DNA of 52,054 nt from JAFDVL01 sp043736395 (GTDB lineage: Bacteria; Acidobacteriota; Blastocatellia; RBC074), in contig JAYTCQ010000144.1 in the NCBI GenBank assembly GCA_043736395.1, positions 1-52,054 on the forward strand, given 5' to 3'. Under the pieces are notes generated by a model. That model made no database searches and was not told the origin of the DNA. It saw only the letters and a program-made list of their open reading frames with translations. The translations under genes and the position numbers were made by a program. Below are positions 7,759-17,412 of the stretch, piece after piece (positions within the stretch are counted from its first letter, which is position 1; the number at the start of each line of letters is the position of its first letter).

Positions 7759-9492
7759 TTAATGAATTTCAGGTTCGTATGTCGCGCCTCCGGAATGCAG
7801 AAAATCGAAGTCGCAGCCTTCGTGCGCCTGCGTGACATGATCGGCAAATAAAGCACCATACCCGCGCTGGTATTTAGGTTCAGGCTTCACCCACGCCGCT
7901 TTTCTCGCGGCTAATTCTTCGTCGGAAATTAAAACATTCAGCGTACGATTCGTAACATTAAGTTCGATCATGTCGCCGGTGCGAACTAACGCGAGAGGTC
8001 CGCCAATAAAGGATTCGGGTGACACATGCAGAACACATGCGCCGTACGCCGTACCGCTCATACGAGCATCAGAAATTCGCACCATGTCGCGAACTCCTTT
8101 CTGCAAAAGCTTTGTCGGAATCGGGAGCATTCCCCATTCCGGCATTCCTGGCGCACCTAACGGGCCAGCGTTTTGCAATACGATTACGCAGGTTTCGTCA
8201 ATGTCCAGAGCTTCATCGTTGAGCCGAGCATTCATGTCGTTGTAGTCGCTGAAAACTACAGCGCGTCCAGTGTGATTCCATAAATGTTTTTCAGCGGCAG
8301 TCGGTTTGATGACTGCTCCGTTGGGAGCTAGATTGCCTGTTAATACAGCAGTTCCGCCAATTTCTACGACGGGATTTTGCATCGTTCGAATAACATCTTC
8401 GTGAATGACTTTCGCTCCTTCGAGATTTTCTCCAAGGGTTTTTCCGTTGACGGTCATCGCGTCAAGATGGAGCAAACTGCGGATTTCATTGAGGCAGGCG
8501 CGCAATCCGCCAGCGTAATAAAAATCTTCCATCAAATATTTTCCGGATGGTCGGATGTTCGCAATCAATGGGACACGTTGAGAAATTTCATCGAATTTCG
8601 CGAGCGGCAATTTGATTCCTGCACGTCCCGCCATCGCGACCAGATGAATAATCGCATTCGTCGAGCCGCCGATCGCCATATCCGCCGTGATCGCATTTTC
8701 AACTGAATCCATCGTGATGATGTCGGATGGCTTTAAATCTTCCCACACCATTTCGACGATGCGGCGACCGCAATTTGTCGCCATTCTTGCGTGATTCGCA
8801 TCTACCGCAGGAATCGAAGCTGCCCCAGGCAAAGTCATTCCCAGCGTTTCCGCAATCGAAGTCATCGTTGATGCCGTACCCATCGTCATGCAATGTCCCG
8901 CTGAACGGGCGATGCCGTCTTCCATTTCGTTCCATTCGCAATCGCTAATGGTTCCGGCTTGTTTTTCCATCCAATATTTCCAGACGTCAGAACCGCTGCC
9001 GAGAAATTTTCCTTGCCAATTTCCGCGCAGCATCGGCCCGGCTGGCAAATAAATTGTCGGCAAATTCATGCTGATCGCACCCATCAATAATCCAGGAGTT
9101 GTTTTATCGCAACCGCCCATTAACACTACGCCGTCCATCGGTTGGCTGCGAAGATATTCTTCTGTATCCATCGCGAGTAAATTGCGGTACATCATCGGCG
9201 AAGGCTTCATGAAAACTTCGGTGATCGCAAATGCGGGAAGCTCAAGAGGGAAGCCGCCTGCCTGCCAAATGCCGCGTTTCACTTCTTCGGCGCGTTCACG
9301 AAAATGGCTGTGGCACGGGCTAAGATCGCTCCAGGTGTTGATGATCGCAATCACGGGTTTCCCCGCGTAATCCTCTGCGCCGTAGCCCATTTGCTTCACA
9401 CGCGAACGATGTCCGAACGAACGCATGTCATTGACGCCCAGCCATTGATGCGAGCGTAATTCTTCAGGTGTTTTTTTTCGTTTGTTTTCCAC
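7759..9492 (-). CDS. IlvD/Edd-family sugar-acid dehydratase
   Basis: An iron-sulfur dehydratase of 577 residues that removes water from an aldonic acid to give a 2-keto-3-deoxy acid. The three cluster cysteines are seen at 60 (SDLSPCHSHF), 128 (GGCDKTTPG) and 201 (SAGHCMTMG). This is the pattern of pentonate dehydratases such as L-arabinonate dehydratase, a subgroup described with a [2Fe-2S] centre. The start is GTG, with AGGAAA upstream. The stop of the MFS gene lies 9 nt before it, so the two are one transcript, and the DapA-family gene follows. The set suggests uptake of a sugar acid, dehydration and further conversion. Valine/isoleucine synthesis (true IlvD) is less likely in this context. 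Confidence 0.88.
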   Translation of the reverse strand: MENKRKKTPEELRSHQWLGVNDMRSFGHRSRVKQMGYGAEDYAGKPVIAIINTWSDLSPCHSHFRERAEEVKRGIWQAGGFPLELPAFAITEVFMKPSPMMYRNLLAMDTEEYLRSQPMDGVVLMGGCDKTTPGLLMGAISMNLPTIYLPAGPMLRGNWQGKFLGSGSDVWKYWMEKQAGTISDCEWNEMEDGIARSAGHCMTMGTASTMTSIAETLGMTLPGAASIPAVDANHARMATNCGRRIVEMVWEDLKPSDIITMDSVENAITADMAIGGSTNAIIHLVAMAGRAGIKLPLAKFDEISQRVPLIANIRPSGKYLMEDFYYAGGLRACLNEIRSLLHLDAMTVNGKTLGENLEGAKVIHEDVIRTMQNPVVEIGGTAVLTGNLAPNGAVIKPTAAEKHLWNHTGRAVVFSDYNDMNARLNDEALDIDETCVIVLQNAGPLGAPGMPEWGMLPIPTKLLQKGVRDMVRISDARMSGTAYGACVLHVSPESFIGGPLALVRTGDMIELNVTNRTLNVLISDEELAARKAAWVKPEPKYQRGYGALFADHVTQAHEGCDFDFLHSGGATYEPEIH

Positions 9493-9501
9493 AATAGTTT
9501 C

Positions 9502-10860
9502 CTAGTTATTCGGTAAATTTTTCGGCGGAACCTTAATAAATAATGCCAGCACCGCAGCAATAATTCCACATGCAGCCATAAACCACATTCCTGCTTGATG
9601 CCCTCCGGTTCTGACATTCAGATAGCCAAAAACGGATGGCCCAAGAAATCCTCCGAGGTTCCCTACGGAGTTGATTAATCCAACTGAAGCAGCGGCGGCG
9701 GCTCCTGTTAAGAATTTCGAAGGCAATGACCAGAACGAAGGATGATAAGTATATCCGGCTCCGGCTAAGCAGTAGAAGGCAATAGCAACCGCGACAAAAT
9801 CTCCAGCGAGAATGCTGAGAATTAATCCCATGCCAATCAGTGAAATCGGAACTGCCACGTGCCAGCGAGTGACACCACTGCGACGTGTCGTAGCTCCGTT
9901 AATAAGCATGCCAAGCAAAGTGAAAATATAGGGAAGCGTCGTGACAATTGTTTTTGACACGGTTGATAACCCTTTCATTTTTTCAACTACACTGGGGAAG
10001 AAAAATGTATAGCCGTAATTGCTCGTCACGGCAAAGAAATAAATGGTGACCAGCAAAATGATTTGTGGATGCTTAAAGCCTACCCACATGCTGGCTTTAC
10101 CTTGGGCTTCCTTGGATTTTCGTTCGCGTTCGAGTTCATCAACCAACCATTTCTTTTCATCGTCCGGCAACCACTTCGCTTGAGATGGCTTATCAGTTAG
10201 ATAAAAAAGAGTAATGATTCCAAGGATGACGGAAGGGATTCCTTCGAGGATGAATACCCAACGCCAGCCCGATAAACTGTACCATTGGATATTTTCCATG
10301 ATCCATCGTGAGAGTGGAACGCCAATAATTGAAGCCAAAGGAATGCCGATCATGAATTTGGCTTTTGCTTTCGCGCGATCTTCAGATTGAAACCAATGCG
10401 ACAAATACACAACGACACCAGGGAAAAATCCCGCCTCCGCTAAACCGAGAATGAACCGCAGCCAGTAAAATTGTTGTGTATTGGAAATAAGATTCAACGG
10501 CCACATTCCAATGAATCCCATCAGCGTCGCTACGATTCCCCACGAAATCATAATGCGAGCGATCCATTTTCGCGCGCTCCATCGCTCAACGATTATTGTG
10601 CCTGGAATTTCAAGCAGGAAATATCCGATAAAAAAGATGCCAGAACCAAACCCGATAATCGCATCATCGAAGTTAAGCTCTCCATTCATTTGTAATTTGG
10701 CAACACTGATATTGGTGCGATCAATGTAAGCAATTAAATAAAGCAATAATAAATAGGGCAATAAACGCCAGGTGACACGGCGGCGCGTACGTTCGGCGAG
10801 TTCTTTGGTATCAGAGGATGTCGGGTCAGGGACTTCACGAATCAGGACAGGTGTTTCCAT
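9502..10860 (-). CDS. MFS permease, anion:cation symporter type
   Basis: Inner-membrane transporter of 452 residues with about 12 helices. The N-terminal signature YLIAYIDRTNISVAKLQM is typical of the ACS group (hexuronate, galactonate, glucarate, tartrate and phthalate porters), which take up organic anions with protons. A cytoplasmic loop rich in charged residues (about 205-230, DDEKKWLVDELERERK) separates the two halves, as usual in this group. GGAGAA lies before the ATG. It is the first gene of the minus-strand cluster and is followed after 9 nt by the sugar-acid dehydratase, so the probable cargo is the dehydratase substrate. The exact sugar acid is not shown by the sequence. Confidence 0.88.
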   Translation of the reverse strand: METPVLIREVPDPTSSDTKELAERTRRRVTWRLLPYLLLLYLIAYIDRTNISVAKLQMNGELNFDDAIIGFGSGIFFIGYFLLEIPGTIIVERWSARKWIARIMISWGIVATLMGFIGMWPLNLISNTQQFYWLRFILGLAEAGFFPGVVVYLSHWFQSEDRAKAKAKFMIGIPLASIIGVPLSRWIMENIQWYSLSGWRWVFILEGIPSVILGIITLFYLTDKPSQAKWLPDDEKKWLVDELERERKSKEAQGKASMWVGFKHPQIILLVTIYFFAVTSNYGYTFFFPSVVEKMKGLSTVSKTIVTTLPYIFTLLGMLINGATTRRSGVTRWHVAVPISLIGMGLILSILAGDFVAVAIAFYCLAGAGYTYHPSFWSLPSKFLTGAAAAASVGLINSVGNLGGFLGPSVFGYLNVRTGGHQAGMWFMAACGIIAAVLALFIKVPPKNLPNN

Positions 10861-11089
10861 TAAATATTTCTCCGCAGCGAAAATAAAATTTGTGAATTCT
10901 CAATTTCCAAGCGAGAAAAAATAACAGACGAAAGGCAAAGCAAAAATTTCTTTGTCAGCTTTCATGTGTAATTTATCGAGCCGAGAGAGGAAATGAGTAA
11001 TTCAGAGATTGGCGCAAGTATAGATGATCCACACGCAAGTTGAAAAGCTGATGACCCCTAAAAGTAGTAATATTGAATAAAAAGGCAGT

Positions 11090-12016
11090 CTATTTTCCTG
11101 CAAATTTTTGCACACGCCAGTTTTTGATTTCAGCTACATAAAGCGTACCCGTGCTGTCGAGAGCCATGTTATGCGCAAAATCAAGCTTGCCCGGCGATTT
11201 GCCGTAGCCGCTCAGCGTGCCAATCACCTGTCCGTCCATATTCAATTTGACGATGCGATTGTTCACGCCATCACACATATAAATACAATTTTCTTTGGCG
11301 GAATACGCGATGCCCCACGGTGCGCCGATGTCTGTCCATTTGCCCAAAAATTTGCCATTCGTATCAAAAATTTGAATGCGCTGATTGTTGCGGTCAGCGA
11401 CATATAAACGCTCTTGCGAATCGAAACAGACATCGTGAACCAAATTGAATTCGCCATCGCCTGTGCCTTTTTTCCCCCAATGCGTGATGTATTCGCCGTC
11501 CTTATTGAATTTGATTACGCGGGCATTTACATAACCATCAGAGACATAAAAATTGCCCTGCTTATCGAACGCAATTCCTGTCGGTTCATTGAACGCGTCT
11601 TTGCTGTCGTTATTACCCGCGACGCCTTGCCGATTACCGACGATCATCAGTACGCGGCCTTCGGTATTGCATTTGATGACGACGTGACCTTTGACATCAA
11701 TCAGCCAGACATTGCCGTCAGGGTCTACGCGAATGCCATGTGAAGAGACGATTTTGATGTCCGGCCAGGCTTGCAAAAATTTTCCTGTACGGTCGAATTG
11801 CATGACCGGATGCATGCCACGAGTGAATACCCAGACGTTGTCCTGTTTGTCGGTAGCGACGCCCGAAGTTTCACCAAAATTCCAACCTTTCGGCAGCTTC
11901 GCCCAATCGTTGACAAGTTGATGCGGCAGCGGCGGCCCAGATTTCAGTTGCGCAAAAACAGATGGAAAAATGACAAACAGAAGGAGCAACCGGATAACGA
12001 AATTTTTTGTAAGCAT
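11090..12016 (-). CDS. Exported NHL-repeat beta-propeller, PAL-like
   Basis: A secreted protein of about 308 residues. A Sec signal peptide (MLTKNFVIRLLLLFVIFPSVFA) is followed by some six NHL repeats with the GI/GVA-D--GN-YV-D pattern, the fold of the peptidyl-alpha-hydroxyglycine amidating lyase domain and of many Acidobacteria propellers. I use the ATG at 12016 because it begins the signal peptide and has AAAGGAAT upstream. A frame 13 codons longer gives a poor N-terminus. The gene has the same direction as the sugar-acid cluster but lies 229 nt upstream of it, and that gap shows no gene. True lyase activity is uncertain, as most such bacterial propellers are uncharacterised. A binding or scaffolding role is equally possible. 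Confidence 0.82.
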   Translation of the reverse strand: MLTKNFVIRLLLLFVIFPSVFAQLKSGPPLPHQLVNDWAKLPKGWNFGETSGVATDKQDNVWVFTRGMHPVMQFDRTGKFLQAWPDIKIVSSHGIRVDPDGNVWLIDVKGHVVIKCNTEGRVLMIVGNRQGVAGNNDSKDAFNEPTGIAFDKQGNFYVSDGYVNARVIKFNKDGEYITHWGKKGTGDGEFNLVHDVCFDSQERLYVADRNNQRIQIFDTNGKFLGKWTDIGAPWGIAYSAKENCIYMCDGVNNRIVKLNMDGQVIGTLSGYGKSPGKLDFAHNMALDSTGTLYVAEIKNWRVQKFAGK

Positions 12017-12049
12017 AGTGAATTCCTTTCGATTTGGTAGAGCGCAATT

Positions 12050-12105
12050 AGCCATGGTTGTGGTTGCCAGGTCAATTGTAACGCAACCAATTATGGTTAC
12101 GTTGC
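12050..12105. repeat. Degenerate copies of the CCATGGTTG/CAACCAAT palindrome
   Basis: Several partial copies of the motif seen in the 7670-7755 palindrome lie here in both orientations (AGCCATGGTTG, GTAACGCAACCAAT, ATGGTTACG). It looks like a decayed member of that family. The stretch 12017-12206 holds no gene. Confidence 0.45.
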
Positions 12106-12167
12106 TTCATCACAAAGCGTATTACCAGCAGTTGCGCGGCGAATTAGTCGAAGCAGGAATATGAAAA

Positions 12168-12203
12168 AACGTTACGGTGTCATTGTTATTCTCGGCTGAT
12201 CTC
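12168..12203 (-). other. Fossil of a sigma-kinase gene junction
   Basis: These 36 bases match 20100-20135 at 33 positions. The latter segment is the joint where the second ECF sigma gene ends and the second kinase gene begins. Read on the minus strand, the fossil contains the codons for a sigma C-terminus (EISRE, stop) and then ATGACACC, the start of a kinase gene, but no kinase follows. It begins 3 nt beyond the stop codon of kinase 1. It is best read as the scar of recombination between copies of the sigma-kinase module. Confidence 0.75.
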
Positions 12204-12206
12204 ATT

Positions 12207-14876
<2,670 letters not shown>

Positions 14877-14887
14877 AAAACAAAAGA

Positions 14888-14983
14888 GTAGTCGGTAGAC
14901 GGTAGAAAAAGGGTACGATCTACGAACCTTGAACGAGGCAAATATCGGCGGATTCAAATTACTTTCTACCGTCTACCGTCTAC
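14888..14983. repeat. Inverted arrays of the 7-mer GTAGACG between sigma 1 and kinase 1
   Basis: Arms 14888-14908 and 14963-14983 match inversely at 20 of 21 positions and are built from tandem heptamers (GTAGACG / CTACCGT). The array runs on to about 15003, so the stop codon of the ECF sigma gene (TAG at 15000-15002) lies within a copy of the repeat. It fills the gap between sigma and kinase genes and could act as a transcript-processing or attenuating hairpin. Confidence 0.75.
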
Positions 14984-14999
14984 TGTCTACTTCTACCGC

Positions 15000-15563
15000 C
15001 TACCTTTGCAGTTCACGATGCAGCCAGGCTTTTGTCAGCCGCCATTCGCGCATCACGGTTACGGGCGAGACCTTCAAGACCTCCGCCGTCTCTTCCACAC
15101 TCAGCCCACCAAAAAATCGCAGTTCCGCCACCTTACTCTTCCGCTCATCAAGTGCCGCCAAAGTATTCAGCGCGTCGTCCAGTGCGATCAATTCCGCCGT
15201 CTGTTCATTCGACACTGCCAGTGCCTCATCAAACATCACGCGCTGCGCCCCGCCGCCTCGTTTAGCGTAGTTCCGACGGCGTGCGTAGTCCACCAGAATT
15301 GTCCGCATCAATTGAGCCGCAATCGCAAAGAAGTGCGCGCGGCTTTGCCATTGCACGGCTCGTTGGTTTACCAGCTTGAGATAGACTTCGTTGACTAGCG
15401 CTGAAGTTTGCAAGGTATGGGCGGCGCGTTCGCGCCTCAGGTAGTGATGAGCGAGACGCCGCAGCTCGTCATAGACTAATGGCATTAACTGGTTGAGCGC
15501 GGCGCGGTCTCCGTTCCCCCAAGCGATAAGCAGTTCACTGATTTCTTCTGCTGAAGGTGCCAT
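15000..15563 (-). CDS. ECF sigma factor, copy 1
   Basis: RNA polymerase sigma-70 factor of the ECF group, about 187 residues, similar to the subgroup (TIGR02999-like) common beside kinases in Acidobacteria and Planctomycetes. Region 2 includes HYLRRERAAHTLQTSALVNEVYLKL. Region 4 has the helix-turn-helix in GGLSVEETAEVLKVSPVTV. The ATG at 15563 is chosen over an upstream GTG because AAGGAG is 8 nt from the ATG but only 2 nt from the GTG. The downstream kinase suggests control by phosphorylation instead of a classic anti-sigma factor, as no anti-sigma gene is present. It is divergent from a secreted haloperoxidase, a likely target. The spacer 15570-15844 shows no gene. The stop codon is inside a heptamer repeat. 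Confidence 0.93.
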   Translation of the reverse strand: MAPSAEEISELLIAWGNGDRAALNQLMPLVYDELRRLAHHYLRRERAAHTLQTSALVNEVYLKLVNQRAVQWQSRAHFFAIAAQLMRTILVDYARRRNYAKRGGGAQRVMFDEALAVSNEQTAELIALDDALNTLAALDERKSKVAELRFFGGLSVEETAEVLKVSPVTVMREWRLTKAWLHRELQR

Positions 15564-15844
15564 GGTCACTCCTTTTTAGGCTGTTTGGCTTGATCTGTGG
15601 ACGGAGCGGATTATAACACCCAGCTATCATCCCAGCCAGTATCCCAGCCAGCATCAGGCGGTTCATAAAAAATTTCCCCGAGCGTGATAGGTTTGCGCTG
15701 TATTTCCCGCATAAGCATGTGAAGGGGTAAGACGTTATCCACTTCAAAACCAGCCAGGCATTTGGTCGCGTGATTAATGCCACTGTGATGAAAACTGTCG
15801 GACGCGGCAGGCAGCCACGTTCCGCATAATTGCCAGGAGTCCCT

Positions 15845-17191
15845 ATGAAAAAATATGCCTTTTCAGCCATTTCACTCTTTTTGTTCTTTGTCTTGGGCAA
15901 CGCGCCTCCGGTGGTCGCGGATGAAGTCACCAAATGGAATGAAACTGCCGGCAAGAGAGCCTTCGAGTCCGGCTTGTCCAACAACCCGCTTTTCGAGTCG
16001 CGTATTTATGCGATGACGCATGCCGCCATCCACGACGCTCTCAATGCGATTCACCGTCGATCTTCTCCTTATGTGCTGGATACCCACCACACGCCGCACG
16101 CTTCGCCTCAAGCGGCTGTGGCTACCGCCGCGTATCTCGTGCTGAGCGATCAGTTCCAGCAGCTCACCGCTTTTGGATTTCCTGCCCAGCAAGCAGCACT
16201 TGAAATGGCTTACAACGACTCGCTCCAGATGATCCCAAATGGTGTGAGGAAAACCAGGGGAATTTTCATTGGCAGGCGGGCTGCCCAAGCGATCCTGGCA
16301 CTACGTTTCGCGGATGGCTGGAATACGCAAACCGTGCAGGATTTTAATTACCCGCAAGGAACTGTGCCCGGTCAATACAAGTTTACGCCGCCTTTCAACT
16401 TCGCCTTTTTGCCAAACTGGGGGACGGTCACGCCCTTTGTCCTGCGCAATGCCGCTCAGTTCAGGCCGGGGCCGCCTTACGCCGTGACCAGTCTGCGGTA
16501 CGCAATTGATCTCAATGAGGTCAAACGACTCGGCGGCAATGGCACCACTACGCCGAGCGAGCGCACCGCAGATCAAACTGAGATCGCGCTGTTCTGGGTG
16601 GAGAGTTCGCCGTTACAATGGAATCGCATCGCCCGCACCGTCGCGGCAGCCGAAAGACTTTCACTGTGGGAAAATGCGCGGCTCTTTGGCCTGCTTAACT
16701 TGGCGATGGCCGATGGTTACATCAGTTCCCTTGACACCAAATATCACTACAACTACTGGCGCCCCATCACGGCCATTCGGGAGGCCGCGACCGATGGCAA
16801 CCCCTTGACCGGCGGCGATCCAACGTGGACGCCCCTGGTTGACACGCCGCCCGTTCCTGATTACGACTCAGGGCATAGTGTCCAGGGCGGGACGGCAGCG
16901 CAGGTGTTGAAGCAATTCTTCGGCACAGACCGCATTCGTTTCAGCACCTGTAGCACGACGTTGCCAGCAGGCCAAAATTGCCACGAAGCGTCGCCCGTGC
17001 TGCGCTCCTATCGCAGCTTTTCTGAAGCGGCAGAAGAGAACGGACTCTCGCGAATTCTGGTTGGTTTTCATTTCCGCAAGGCCGTTGTCGAGGGTATCGA
17101 ACGGGGCCGCAAGATTGGCAATCGTGCCGTCAACCAATTTCTGCGCCCGACTCATTGGTGGCATCAAGTGGAGGGAGAAGGGCAAAATTGA
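15845..17191 (+). CDS. Exported vanadium-dependent haloperoxidase/PAP2 phosphatase family protein
   Basis: Secreted enzyme of about 448 residues with a signal peptide (residues 1-25, cleavage after VVA). The vanadate/phosphate pocket is complete: K299 and R306 in KYHYNYWRP, S342-G343-H344 in DYDSGHS, and R403 and H409 in SRILVGFH. The family oxidises halides with hydrogen peroxide or hydrolyses phosphate esters, and which of the two applies here is not decided by sequence. AGGAG precedes the ATG. It is transcribed away from the ECF sigma 1 - kinase 1 pair, an arrangement repeated by genes at 17413-22559. Asp replaces the usual Pro in the PSGH motif, a modest change. It is monocistronic, with a terminator-like hairpin 53 nt after the stop. 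Confidence 0.88.
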   Translation: MKKYAFSAISLFLFFVLGNAPPVVADEVTKWNETAGKRAFESGLSNNPLFESRIYAMTHAAIHDALNAIHRRSSPYVLDTHHTPHASPQAAVATAAYLVLSDQFQQLTAFGFPAQQAALEMAYNDSLQMIPNGVRKTRGIFIGRRAAQAILALRFADGWNTQTVQDFNYPQGTVPGQYKFTPPFNFAFLPNWGTVTPFVLRNAAQFRPGPPYAVTSLRYAIDLNEVKRLGGNGTTTPSERTADQTEIALFWVESSPLQWNRIARTVAAAERLSLWENARLFGLLNLAMADGYISSLDTKYHYNYWRPITAIREAATDGNPLTGGDPTWTPLVDTPPVPDYDSGHSVQGGTAAQVLKQFFGTDRIRFSTCSTTLPAGQNCHEASPVLRSYRSFSEAAEENGLSRILVGFHFRKAVVEGIERGRKIGNRAVNQFLRPTHWWHQVEGEGQN

Positions 17192-17243
17192 ACGTGCTAT
17201 TACCGACATAGTCGCGGTGTCGTGTGGCGAATGACAGACTAAC

Positions 17244-17270
17244 GGGCGAAAGCCGAAAAAGACTTCGCCC
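17244..17270. terminator. Hairpin between convergent haloperoxidase and kinase 2
   Basis: GGGCGAA at 17244-17250 pairs with TTCGCCC at 17264-17270 around a 13-nt loop, followed on the plus strand by GCATTGCTTTT. It lies in the 221-nt gap between two convergent genes. No gene is seen in this gap. Confidence 0.4.
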
Positions 17271-17412
17271 GCATTGCTTTTGCCGAGCTGCGAGAGAATC
17301 TGGTAAGGACTGAAGCGCTGCCCCATTCGATTTCACGCCACAATTCCGCATCCACACGCCACGTATGCTTCTGCCTCGTGTTACAGCGCGGCGTGGGGAT
17401 GCGGTTCAATTT

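Noticed and set aside
15535..15984. 149-codon minus-strand frame between sigma 1 and the haloperoxidase
   Set aside because: It overlaps the start of the haloperoxidase, with its well-supported signal peptide, and shows no family likeness.
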